A stretch of 15,065 bases of DNA from CF-118 sp035689345 (GCA_035689345.1 DASSLR010000079.1:1-15065), one strand, 5' to 3'; positions 1-7,073 are shown, numbered from the stretch's first letter. Translations and numbers: made by a program. The notes: a model not told the origin generated them from the sequence alone.

Positions 1-1
1 A

Positions 2-781
2 CCCGCCGCGCCGGCTCCTTCGTGGGACGTCCCCGCGACGCCGCCCGCACCGGCGGCGCCGGCCGCTTCATGGGACGTTCCGGCCGCAGCCGCGCCCGCG
101 CCCTCCACCGCCTGGCCCACGGAGGCGCCGGCCGCCCCGGCCGCCCCGGCGAACCAGTGGGACTCGCCCGCGGGTTCCGCCTGGACCGTGCCGGCGGAGG
201 AACCCGCCGCCCAGCCCGCGTCCCCGCCGTGGAGCACCCCGCCGCCCGCGCCTGTCGCGCCCAGTCCTTCCTGGGAGCCCGCGCCTCCACCGCCTCCGGC
301 CGCCGCGGCTATGCCGCCCGCGCCGGTCGCGCCCCCGATTCCGGCCGCCGAGCGGACGATCATCGCCCCGCCGGCCTCGCACGAGTCGACGACGGTCATT
401 CCCGCATGGCAGCCCCCGCCGGCTCCGGCCGCAAGCGCCGGCAGCGAGACCCAGCCGATACTTCGCGCCCAGACAGGGGCGGGCCCGCAGGCCCAGCTGA
501 CCATCGAGTCAGGCCCGGACGCCGGCAACAACCATCGCGCCGGCGACACCGCGCTGCGCGTCGGCCGCTCGCCCGACAACGACCTCATCCTCCGCGATCC
601 CGCCACCAGCGGCCACCACGCGCGCGTCGAGCGGCGCGGACAGCAGTTCTGGATCGTCGATCTCGGCAGTACCAACGGCACGCTGGTCAACGGCGAACCC
701 ATCCAGGAGAAAGAGCTGAACCACGGCGACCGCATCACCATCGGTCAGAACGCGGTCGGCTTCGCGATAGTCGAGGCTTGA
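2..781 (+). CDS. FHA-domain protein with long Pro/Ala-rich linker (5' partial)
   Basis: The frame is open from the left edge, so the true start lies outside the window; an internal GTG at 188 is not needed as a start. Counting from the codon at base 2, residues 1-160 are a Pro/Ala-rich, probably disordered linker with recurring Trp motifs (SWDVPA twice, then QWDSPA, AWTVPA, SWEPAP). Residues about 166-258 are a forkhead-associated domain: the GRS turn at 188-190, SGHHARV at 203-209 and STNGT at 223-227 fit the phosphothreonine-binding loops. Just before the domain are Thr-containing motifs (RTIIAP, STTVIP) that could be kinase targets, as in GarA-like proteins (family knowledge; phosphorylation here is inferred). 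No membrane segment is visible in the part present. A PP2C phosphatase gene follows after 4 bp, so the pair is probably co-transcribed and acts in Ser/Thr phosphorylation signalling. The FHA call is firm; the ligand is unknown. Confidence 0.9.
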   Translation, partial: PAAPAPSWDVPATPPAPAAPAASWDVPAAAAPAPSTAWPTEAPAAPAAPANQWDSPAGSAWTVPAEEPAAQPASPPWSTPPPAPVAPSPSWEPAPPPPPAAAAMPPAPVAPPIPAAERTIIAPPASHESTTVIPAWQPPPAPAASAGSETQPILRAQTGAGPQAQLTIESGPDAGNNHRAGDTALRVGRSPDNDLILRDPATSGHHARVERRGQQFWIVDLGSTNGTLVNGEPIQEKELNHGDRITIGQNAVGFAIVEA

Positions 782-785
782 CGCT

Positions 786-1616
786 GTGCGGGTGAGAACC
801 GCATCGGCGACGGATCCGGGTCTGGAACGCGAGGAGAACGAAGACTCGGTCGTCGTCTGGCGGAACAAGGCCGGGCTCGACTCGCTGCTCGTCGTGTGCG
901 ACGGCATGGGCGGCCACGCGGCCGGTCAGACCGCGAGCTCGATGGCGGTCAAGACCTTCACGGCCACGCTGGCCGAGGACGGCGACGAGGGACCGGACCT
1001 CAATCGCCTGAAGCGCGCGTGCAAGGCGGCGAACTCCGCCGTGTTCGAGGCGTCCAGGTCCAACCCGGCGTGGGAGGGCATGGGAAGCACCATCGTCGTG
1101 GTCGCGATTCGCGGCGGTGAGCTGGGACTCGTCAACGTGGGCGACAGCCCCGCGTATCTGTTTCGCAACGGCGACGTGAAGCTCATCTCGCAAGACCACT
1201 CTTGGCCGGCGGAACAGGTGCGGCTCGGAGTGATCAAGCCCGAAGAGGCGGCCGACCATCCGCTCAAGCACCGCCTCACGCGCGCCATCGGCGTGTGGGA
1301 GTCCATCCAGTCGTACACGGACAGAATGAAGATCGAGGCCGGCGACACGATCGTGATCTGCAGCGACGGCGTCGAGACCGCGGGCGTGAGCGTGGAGGAG
1401 ATGGGCAAGCTGCTCCTCAAGGACGGCGACCTCGACCGGGGCATCAAGCGCGTCATCGAGCGATGCCGGGACCTGGGCGCGCCCGACAACATCACGATCG
1501 CGGTGGCGCGCGCCGAGGTCGACATCACGGCCACGCAGGCTCTGCCGAAGCTGACCACGACCACCGCGGTGCCGCGGCTGAAGAAGATCAGCCAGCTACA
1601 GAAAGGCTCTTCCTAA
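786..1616 (+). CDS. PP2C-family Ser/Thr protein phosphatase
   Basis: A 276-aa soluble protein with the full set of PP2C motifs: REENED (15-20), CDGMGGHAAG (38-47), GMGST (98-102), VGDSPAY (118-124), QDHSW (136-140), LTRAIG (164-169), CSDG (192-195) and APDNIT (232-237). Asp39, Asp194 and Asp234 are the expected metal-ligand positions. PP2C enzymes remove phosphate from Ser/Thr with Mn/Mg and usually oppose a PknB-type kinase. The GTG start at 786 lies 4 bp after the FHA gene stop, with a modest GAGG nine bases upstream; GTG at 792 is an alternative. The last 30 residues form a Thr-rich, basic tail (TATQALP, TTTTAVP) outside the catalytic fold, which could be a phosphorylation or FHA-docking site (inference). 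No transmembrane segment is seen. The 3' end overlaps the convergent glcF gene by 21 bp. Confidence 0.93.
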   Translation: MRVRTASATDPGLEREENEDSVVVWRNKAGLDSLLVVCDGMGGHAAGQTASSMAVKTFTATLAEDGDEGPDLNRLKRACKAANSAVFEASRSNPAWEGMGSTIVVVAIRGGELGLVNVGDSPAYLFRNGDVKLISQDHSWPAEQVRLGVIKPEEAADHPLKHRLTRAIGVWESIQSYTDRMKIEAGDTIVICSDGVETAGVSVEEMGKLLLKDGDLDRGIKRVIERCRDLGAPDNITIAVARAEVDITATQALPKLTTTTAVPRLKKISQLQKGSS

Positions 1617-2780
1617 AAGCTCGCTCAGATGCTCGACGCGGATCTTTGATCCGCGCGCGCGCAGGCCGGCGGCGAGCTGCATCTGGCAGCCCGGGTTGCC
1701 CGTCACCACCAACTCGGCGCCGGTGCTCGTGAGGTCGTCCATCTTCTCTTCGAGGATCGCCGACGACATCCGCGGCTCGAGCGAGCTGTAAAGACCGGCT
1801 GCGCCGCAGCAGATGTCGGGATGGCGCATCTCGATGAGCTGCACACCGGGAATGGAGCGGATGAGGTCACGTGGCTGCTTCTTGATCCGCTGCGCGTGGG
1901 CCAGGTGGCACGCGTCCTGATAGGTGACGCGCATCTTCACCTCGCGCTTGGGCTCGGGCAGTCCGATCTCGACCAGCCACTCGCTCAGGTCCTTCACCCG
2001 GCCCTTCAGCTCGGGATAGAAGTCCTTCAGGTGCGAGCCGCAGCCGGCGGAGTCGATGACGAGCGCGTCGAACTGGCCGGACGCGTAGACGCGCGAGTTG
2101 TGGTCGCGCAGCCTCTCCGCCTCTTCGAGGTCGCCGTTGTGCGCGTGCAGCGCGCCGCAACAGCGCTCCTCCTGCGGGAACCAGACCTCGCAGCCGGCGG
2201 CCTGCAGCAGCTTCACCGCCGCGTAATGGGACTGCGGGTAGAGGATCGGCATGACGCAGCCCACCAGGAACGCCACGCGGTAGCGTCGCTCGCCAAGCGC
2301 CGGCGCCAGGCCGCCGTCGGGCGCGCAGTACGGCGCGTTCAGCCGCGGCAGCTGTCGCCCGGAACGCACGACCGAGGTGGCGCCGACTCTCTGCGCCATT
2401 CGTGTGACGGTGCCGAACGCGCGCAGCCGGCGCGGGTGCGCCACCAACTGGCGCAGCGCCGTCTTGGCGAGCCAGCGTTTGGGCGCCGGGCGGCGCATCC
2501 GCTCGACCTCTGACCGGCCCGCCTCGATGATCCGGCCGTACGGCACGCCCGACGGGCAAACCGCCTCGCACGTGCGGCAGCCGAGGCACAGGTCGATGTG
2601 CCGCACCTGCTGCTCGTCGAAAGCCATCTGGCCGCGCTTCCACTGCGTCATCAGGTAAATCCGTCCGCGCGGCGACTCGGTCTCGAGGCCGGTCTGCCGG
2701 AACGTCGGGCAGGCGTCGAGGCAGAGGCCGCAGTGGACGCATGTGGCGAGGTCGTCGTCCGAGAGGCGCTCGAAGGCCAT
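1596..2780 (-). CDS. glcF: Glycolate oxidase iron-sulfur subunit GlcF
   Basis: A 394-aa protein. Two ferredoxin-type 4Fe-4S motifs lie near the N-terminus: Cys14/17/20/24 followed by Pro, and Cys65/68/71/75 followed by Pro. Two CCG (cysteine-rich) domains follow, with CCG at 207-209 and 324-326 and partner cysteines at 247, 291 and 365. This is the GlcF/LutA-type architecture, and the length is close to E. coli GlcF (about 407 aa). GlcF passes electrons from the FAD subunits GlcD and GlcE to the membrane quinone pool. The ATG at 2780 was chosen because it overlaps the glcE stop as TGATG, indicating translational coupling; the open frame continues upstream only as a shadow of glcE. The position directly after glcD and glcE makes GlcF much more likely than a lactate-utilisation LutA. 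The gene ends tail-to-tail over the PP2C gene with no room for a separate terminator. Confidence 0.94.
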   Translation of the reverse strand: MAFERLSDDDLATCVHCGLCLDACPTFRQTGLETESPRGRIYLMTQWKRGQMAFDEQQVRHIDLCLGCRTCEAVCPSGVPYGRIIEAGRSEVERMRRPAPKRWLAKTALRQLVAHPRRLRAFGTVTRMAQRVGATSVVRSGRQLPRLNAPYCAPDGGLAPALGERRYRVAFLVGCVMPILYPQSHYAAVKLLQAAGCEVWFPQEERCCGALHAHNGDLEEAERLRDHNSRVYASGQFDALVIDSAGCGSHLKDFYPELKGRVKDLSEWLVEIGLPEPKREVKMRVTYQDACHLAHAQRIKKQPRDLIRSIPGVQLIEMRHPDICCGAAGLYSSLEPRMSSAILEEKMDDLTSTGAELVVTGNPGCQMQLAAGLRARGSKIRVEHLSELLGRAFL

Positions 2781-3856
2781 CAGACGACAAACCGCCCTGG
2801 ATTCAGGACGTGATGTGGGTCGAAGGCGTCCTTGAGCCTTCGCATCAGGTCGAGCGTCGCCGGCGGCGTACCCCACGCACCGACCTTCTCTCTCAAGTCG
2901 TCGGGCGCGGCCAGCAGCATGAGCGATCCGCCCGCGGTCTCGACCGTTTTGCGCACCTGCATCACCTCTTCGCCGTTCACAAATGCCCAGTGCGCGATGC
3001 CCACTCCCGGCGAGCTCCACCAGCGCGCGCCCGACGGCAGCGACTCGAGCAGCGGTCGCAGCTCGGAGCGCGGTGCCGCGATGCGCGCCCAGCGCGCAGG
3101 CGCCGCGTGTGAATGCTCGGTCCACACGTCGGTGCTGGTGAGCTGCCCTTCTGACGCTTTGACCATCGCGTCCACCGCTTCCGGGCTGCCGCAGAAGCGC
3201 GTGAGCACACGTCCGTCGGAGAAGAGCTCTGCCGCCACCGGCGCCATCGGCAAGGACATCACGCGGTCCATCGCGGTCCAGCCGTCGTGCGATTCGACGG
3301 TCACGTCGCGCAGCGGCCGCGGAAAGACCTTGAAAGACGCGGCGACTATCACGCCGAGCGTGCCCAGCGCGCCGACGTGCAGCTTCATCAGGTCGTATCC
3401 GCTGACGTTCTTGACCACGCGCCCGCCCGCGCTCGCGAGCTTGCCGTCGGGCAGCGCGACGCGGATGCCGATGAGAAAGTCGCGCACGGACCCGTAACGC
3501 AGCCTCAGCGGCCCGCTCCAGCCGGTCGCCAGCAGGCCGCCGATGGTGTGACCGGGCGAGTTGAAAGGATCGAGCGGCAGGAACTGGCCGGCCTTGCCGA
3601 GGGTCTCCTGCAGCGCCTCGAGCGTGATTCCCGCCTCGACCGTGACCACCATGTCCGCCGCCGAGTGCTCGATCACCCGATCGAGGCCGGCCACGTGCAG
3701 CTCGACGTCGACGCGCGCCGTTGGCCCGCCCATGCCCGCCGCGCGACCGCCGCCGACGGGCGTGACTGCTTTGCCTGCGGACGCCGCATCGCGCAGGGTG
3801 GAGGCCAGCTCCTCAGCCGTGCGCGGCTTCTCGACGGCGACGCTCCTCACCACCAT
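2780..3856 (-). CDS. glcE: Glycolate oxidase FAD-binding subunit GlcE
   Basis: A 358-aa protein with the N-terminal half of the FAD-linked oxidase (PCMH/VAO) fold. Visible elements are VTPVGGG at 31-37, SPGHTIGGLLATG at 100-112 and GGRVVKNVSGYDLMKL at 144-159, followed by GALGTLGVI, the pattern typical of GlcE. The C-terminus ends in DAFDPHHVLNPGRF, the family's usual closing motif. GlcE is the second flavin subunit of glycolate oxidase and is required with GlcD and GlcF for activity (E. coli knowledge). The ATG at 3856 sits inside the last codons of glcD (10-bp overlap), and its stop overlaps the glcF ATG, so expression is probably coupled on one mRNA. A GTG-GTG pair follows the ATG, so the exact start could shift by one or two codons. 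Confidence 0.93.
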   Translation of the reverse strand: MVVRSVAVEKPRTAEELASTLRDAASAGKAVTPVGGGRAAGMGGPTARVDVELHVAGLDRVIEHSAADMVVTVEAGITLEALQETLGKAGQFLPLDPFNSPGHTIGGLLATGWSGPLRLRYGSVRDFLIGIRVALPDGKLASAGGRVVKNVSGYDLMKLHVGALGTLGVIVAASFKVFPRPLRDVTVESHDGWTAMDRVMSLPMAPVAAELFSDGRVLTRFCGSPEAVDAMVKASEGQLTSTDVWTEHSHAAPARWARIAAPRSELRPLLESLPSGARWWSSPGVGIAHWAFVNGEEVMQVRKTVETAGGSLMLLAAPDDLREKVGAWGTPPATLDLMRRLKDAFDPHHVLNPGRFVV

Positions 3857-5289
3857 TTGGCCTCGACCGCGAATCCGGTGCGCCCGGCGAGCCGCACCTG
3901 CTTGCGCGAGGGGTCGGGAAAGACCTTCCCGGGGTTCAGCAGGCCGTCCGGATCCAGCGCGTCCTTGACCCGATGCATCGCCTCGAGGTCGTCGGCGCTG
4001 AAGACCCACGGCATGTACGTGTTCTTCTCGAGGCCGATGCCGTGCTCGCCCGACAGGGCCCCGCCCATCTCCACGACCGCGCGCAGCATCTCCTCGCCGG
4101 CGTTCTCCACCTGGTGCAGCACCCCGCGGTCCCGCATATCGAAAAGGATGTTGGGATGGAGGTTGCCGTCGCCGGCGTGAAAGACGTTGGCCACGGGAAG
4201 CTTGTAGTGCTCGCCGATCTCGCCCACCGCGGACAGCACCTGCGGCAGCCGCGACCGGGGCACGACACCGTCGTGGAGGTAGTAGTTGGGCTTGATCCGC
4301 CCCAGCGCGCCGATGGCGCCCTTGCGCCCCGCCCACAGCAGCTCGCGCTCGGCGGGCGTCTGCGCCTCGCGCATCGCGTAGCCCTGGTTCTTGGTCAGGA
4401 CGTCTCGGATTGCGGCCGTGAGCTCGCGCGTCGATTCGGGGATGCCGTCGACCTCGACCAGAAGCACGGCGCCCGCGTCAGTCGGATACCCCGCGTGGTA
4501 GTGGGCCTCGACCGCGCCGACGGTGACGTTGTCCATCATCTCGAGCGCGGCGGGGACGATGCCGCCGCCGATGACCGCTGAAACGGCATGGCTGGCGGCC
4601 TCGATGCTCGGGAAAGCCGCCAGGAGCGTCGCCACGCTTGGGGGCGTGCGCAGCAGGCGCACCTTGATCTTCGTGATCGCGCAAAGGGTGCCCTCGGAGC
4701 CGACGAGCACGCCACACAGGTCGAGACCGACCCGGTCAGGCGTGTCGCCGCTGACCCAGCGGACGCCGCCGTCGGCGAGCACGACCTCCATGCCCAGCAC
4801 GTGGTTCGTGGTGACGCCGTAGTACAGGCAGTGCGGGCCGCCGGAGTTCTCTGCTGCGTTGCCGCCGATGGTGCAGGCCTTCTGGCTCGACGGATCGGGC
4901 GCGTAGAAGAGGTGATGCGTCGCGGCGACGAGGGACAGCTCCTGGTTGACGACGCCGGGCTCGACGAGCGCTGTCTGCGCGACGGGATCGATGTCGAGGA
5001 TGCGGCGCATGCGCGTCATCTGCAGCGCGATGCCGCCGCGGATCGTCACGGCGCCGCCCGACAGGCCGGTGCCCGCGCCACGAGGCACGACGGGGATGCG
5101 GGGGCGCGCGGCGACTTTGATCACCTCGCTCACCTGCTGTGTGTTGGCGGGCAGCACCACTGCGTCGGGGACTGCGCCCTCGATCGAAGCGTCGCGCTCG
5201 AAGATCCGAAGGTCGTCGGCGCCGGCGATCACGTTGTCCCTGCCGGCGATGCGGCGCAGCTCGTCGAGGACCTGGGGCGAGAGCGGCAT
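3847..5289 (-). CDS. glcD: Glycolate oxidase FAD-linked subunit GlcD
   Basis: A 480-aa protein, close to E. coli GlcD (499 aa). The FAD-binding PCMH domain covers roughly residues 40-220: PVVPRGAGTGLSGGAV at 66-81, GGNAAENSGG at 142-151, and LVGSEGTLCAITKIKVRLL from 195. The C-terminal FAD-oxidase domain carries NVFHAGDGNLHPNILFD, SGEHGIGLEK and LDPDGLLNPGKVFP, the conserved His-rich substrate and flavin region. It oxidises glycolate (often also D-lactate in relatives) to glyoxylate, working with GlcE and GlcF. The ATG at 5289 overlaps the stop of the preceding 110-aa gene as TGATG, which fixes the start. A stand-alone D-lactate dehydrogenase is less likely because glcE and glcF follow immediately. 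In autotrophs glycolate derives from RuBisCO oxygenation, and in soil it may be taken up; the window does not show which applies. Confidence 0.95.
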   Translation of the reverse strand: MPLSPQVLDELRRIAGRDNVIAGADDLRIFERDASIEGAVPDAVVLPANTQQVSEVIKVAARPRIPVVPRGAGTGLSGGAVTIRGGIALQMTRMRRILDIDPVAQTALVEPGVVNQELSLVAATHHLFYAPDPSSQKACTIGGNAAENSGGPHCLYYGVTTNHVLGMEVVLADGGVRWVSGDTPDRVGLDLCGVLVGSEGTLCAITKIKVRLLRTPPSVATLLAAFPSIEAASHAVSAVIGGGIVPAALEMMDNVTVGAVEAHYHAGYPTDAGAVLLVEVDGIPESTRELTAAIRDVLTKNQGYAMREAQTPAERELLWAGRKGAIGALGRIKPNYYLHDGVVPRSRLPQVLSAVGEIGEHYKLPVANVFHAGDGNLHPNILFDMRDRGVLHQVENAGEEMLRAVVEMGGALSGEHGIGLEKNTYMPWVFSADDLEAMHRVKDALDPDGLLNPGKVFPDPSRKQVRLAGRTGFAVEAKWW

Positions 5290-5621
5290 CAGGCGAGCGG
5301 CGCCTCGTGATTCGGATCGCGTTCGAAGGCTTCAAACCGTCGCGTCATGGAGCCGGGCACGCCGGGGGCCTCATGCCAGCTCTTCGGGAGCAAGTAGTTG
5401 AGCCACTCGCCGATCTCTTCGTCGGCTGGCGGCCTGTCGGCTCTCTCGAAAACGGCCTCCTGTATGCGGCTGTGCGGCGAGATCTGGATCGTGTACCAGA
5501 TGGAGAGACCGTCTGAGGTCACGTGGTGATGTCGCTCGTCGATTCGGCGATTGATGGGCAGCTTCAGCGGTTTGACCTCCGCGGCGAGGCGCAAGCGCGC
5601 CGCGTCTTCGGCGATGCCCAT
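5289..5621 (-). CDS. Hypothetical protein, first gene of the glycolate oxidase operon
   Basis: A 110-aa soluble protein that I do not recognise. It is rich in charged residues, has a His-rich patch (ERHHHV) near residue 30, and contains a Trp/Pro-rich region (IWYTIQISPHS, GEWLNYLLPKSWHE). No signal peptide or membrane segment is visible. Its TGA overlaps the glcD ATG as TGATG, which argues that it is real, co-transcribed and translated ahead of glcD. The ATG at 5621 has no Shine-Dalgarno sequence but lies 6 bases after a TAAGCT hexamer on the same strand, fitting a leaderless mRNA. It could be a small accessory or assembly factor for the oxidase, but that rests only on position. The divergent URO-D frame could be read as extending over this gene; the coupling to glcD favours this gene. 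Confidence 0.7.
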   Translation of the reverse strand: MGIAEDAARLRLAAEVKPLKLPINRRIDERHHHVTSDGLSIWYTIQISPHSRIQEAVFERADRPPADEEIGEWLNYLLPKSWHEAPGVPGSMTRRFEAFERDPNHEAPLA

Positions 5622-5648
5622 GAAGCCAGCTTAAACTCGAAAGCTGGC
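5622..5648. promoter_or_regulatory. Divergent overlapping promoters inside a perfect 8-8-8 inverted repeat
   Basis: The whole 27-bp gap between the two divergent start codons is taken up by GCCAGCTT (5625-5632), an 8-bp AT-rich spacer and AAGCTGGC (5641-5648), a perfect inverted repeat. Within it TAAACT (5632-5637, + strand) lies 11 bases before the 5649 ATG. TAAGCT (5633-5628, - strand) lies 6 bases before the 5621 ATG. Both fit TANNNT -10 elements and overlap by two bases. I see no clear -35 boxes. An operator for a dimeric regulator controlling both directions is the natural reading, but it is inferred. Confidence 0.5.
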
Positions 5649-6635
5649 ATGACCGGGAGGGAGCGGGTGGAGGCGGCGATTGCATTCCGCCTCGGTGACC
5701 GGCCACCGGTGGCCGCTTGGGGCCACACCTTCAAGGAGGAATGGACGCCTGCCGAGCTGGCGCGCATCACGGTCGAGCGCGCGCGCAAGTTTGGCTGGGA
5801 CTGGGTCAAGTTTCAGCCGCGAGCATCGTGTTTCGCGGAGGCGTTCGGATCCGTCTACCGTCCTAGCGGCCATCGCCTGAAGGCGCCGGTGCTGGAGAAG
5901 GTGGCGGTGCCGGATGCGGAGTCGTGGCAGAAGTTGCGGCTCGTCAACCCCAAGGCGCTGGACGACCAGGTTGAGGCGATCGGGATCGTGGCCCGCGAGC
6001 TCGGCCCGGGAGTGCCGGTCATCCAGACAGTGTTCAGCCCCCTGACCGTCGCCGGCTATCTGGTCGGCCGATCGAAGTCGCGCGTGATGCGCGACCTGAA
6101 GAAGCACGGCGAGGTGATGCAGCCGGCGCTGCAGAGGATCGCCGACGTGCTCGTCGATTTCAGCACGCGGTCCGTCGAGGCGGGCGCGGCGGGCATCTTC
6201 TACGCGATCTCCGGATATGCGAGCCGCGACGCGATGCCCGAGCAGGTGTATCGAGACCTCGTTCTTCCGCTCGACGTGAGCGTGCTTTCGCGGATGCCGC
6301 GCGGCGCCTGGTTCAACGTGGCTCACCTCTGCGGATCGAACCTGCACTTCGGGCTGGCGCGCGACCTCCCGGCGGAGGCGATCAGCTGGTCGGTCCACAA
6401 CCAGGGCAACCCGACGCTGGCCGAGGGCCGGCGCCTGAGCGGCAAGGCCGTGATGGGTGGCCTGGGCCAGCGCTCGACGCTGCTGTACGGGCCGCCACCG
6501 GAGATCGAGGCCGAGGTGAGGCGGGTCGTGGGCGAGACGGGAGGGCGGGGGCTGCTCGTGGCGCCGGGGTGCTCGGTGCCGCCGCGCGCGCGGGAGGCGA
6601 ACCTGGCGGCGATGGTTGCGGCGATCGCGACGTGA
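5649..6635 (+). CDS. Uroporphyrinogen decarboxylase (URO-D) superfamily protein, not classical HemE
   Basis: A 328-aa protein with the URO-D superfamily TIM-barrel pattern: MTGRERVEAAI at the start, VIQTVFSPLTVAGYLVG at 124-140, VAHLCGSNLHF at 224-234, SWSVHNQGNPTLAEG at 247-261 and GLLVAPGCSVPPRAREANL at 301-319. The N-terminal RQAGRY porphyrin-binding motif of HemE is missing, so true uroporphyrinogen decarboxylation is unlikely. His226, Cys228 and Cys308 sit where MtaA/CmuA/MtbA-type methyltransferases have zinc ligands, so methyl transfer is possible but unproven. The ATG at 5649 is preferred because the upstream extension of the frame would run over the opposite-strand 110-aa gene. It has no Shine-Dalgarno sequence and a TAAACT hexamer 11 bases upstream. 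The stop overlaps the next gene as GTGA. Confidence 0.82.
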   Translation: MTGRERVEAAIAFRLGDRPPVAAWGHTFKEEWTPAELARITVERARKFGWDWVKFQPRASCFAEAFGSVYRPSGHRLKAPVLEKVAVPDAESWQKLRLVNPKALDDQVEAIGIVARELGPGVPVIQTVFSPLTVAGYLVGRSKSRVMRDLKKHGEVMQPALQRIADVLVDFSTRSVEAGAAGIFYAISGYASRDAMPEQVYRDLVLPLDVSVLSRMPRGAWFNVAHLCGSNLHFGLARDLPAEAISWSVHNQGNPTLAEGRRLSGKAVMGGLGQRSTLLYGPPPEIEAEVRRVVGETGGRGLLVAPGCSVPPRAREANLAAMVAAIAT

Positions 6636-7042
6636 AGCACCCCAGGCCGGTGGCAGGTCTGGCCGAGATCGTGCTCTGGGTGAAAGACATGCAGGCCTCG
6701 CTTCATTTCTATCGCGACCTCTTCGGGCTCGACGTGATCTCGGCCGCCGAGCTACCCAACAAGTTCCTGCAGGCGGGTCCAGGTGCGGAAGGGGTGCCGG
6801 AGATGATCGTGCTGGTGCCGCATCCTGATCCGTCGGCGGCGTTCCCACGCGAGAAGCCGAAACGGGTGCTGCACCACCTGGCATTCCGCGTGGCCGCTGA
6901 TGCTTACGACGATCTGCAGCGACGGTTTGAATCCGAGCACATCCAGGTCCGCGGTGGCGTGCACCCGGTGCTGAAGCACGTGCGCACGTTCTTCGTGGAC
7001 GACCCCGACGGTAACGAGGTCGAGGTGATCGGCCCGGCCTGA
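6632..7042 (+). CDS. VOC (glyoxalase/dioxygenase superfamily) protein
   Basis: A 136-aa single-domain protein with two beta-alpha-beta-beta-beta modules typical of vicinal oxygen chelate proteins. The first is AEIVLWVKDMQASLHFYRDLFG (11-32). The second starts at LHHLAFRV (80-87) and ends with FFVDDPDGNEVEVIGP (120-135). Candidate metal ligands are Glu12, His81 or His82, and Glu131. The family includes glyoxalase I, extradiol dioxygenases, epimerases and antibiotic-resistance proteins; nothing here picks one. The GTG at 6632 was chosen because it gives a 4-base GTGA overlap with the URO-D gene stop; GTG at 6650 is possible. The overlap predicts translational coupling, so the two proteins may act in one pathway. 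Confidence 0.87.
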   Translation: MKHPRPVAGLAEIVLWVKDMQASLHFYRDLFGLDVISAAELPNKFLQAGPGAEGVPEMIVLVPHPDPSAAFPREKPKRVLHHLAFRVAADAYDDLQRRFESEHIQVRGGVHPVLKHVRTFFVDDPDGNEVEVIGPA

Positions 7043-7067
7043 CCTACGTCTCGTCGGCGGTCAGAGA

Positions 7068-7073
7068 TACCAT
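7068..7073 (+). promoter_or_regulatory. Candidate -10 element (TACCAT) for the 7083 gene
   Basis: TACCAT matches TANNNT and ends 9 bases before the ATG at 7083. A GGAAG lies only one base before the ATG, too close for a normal Shine-Dalgarno, so a near-leaderless transcript is plausible. No -35 box is evident. Confidence 0.3.

Noticed and set aside
22..795. A 257-codon open frame on the + strand over the FHA gene
   Set aside because: It is a parallel frame of GC-rich Pro/Ala codons, Arg/Gly/Pro-rich with no domain, while the overlapping frame encodes a clear FHA domain.
2781..3125. Extension of GlcF upstream of 2780
   Set aside because: It is the out-of-frame reading of glcE; the Fe-S domain begins directly after the ATG at 2780 and that start overlaps the glcE stop.
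5523..5648. N-terminal extension of the URO-D protein
   Set aside because: The extension lies entirely over the opposite-strand gene coupled to glcD, does not resemble the family N-terminus, and MTGRERVEAAI at 5649 is the usual family start.
5649..6635. Assignment as hemE
   Set aside because: The N-terminal RQAGRY motif and surrounding porphyrin-binding arginines of HemE are not present.
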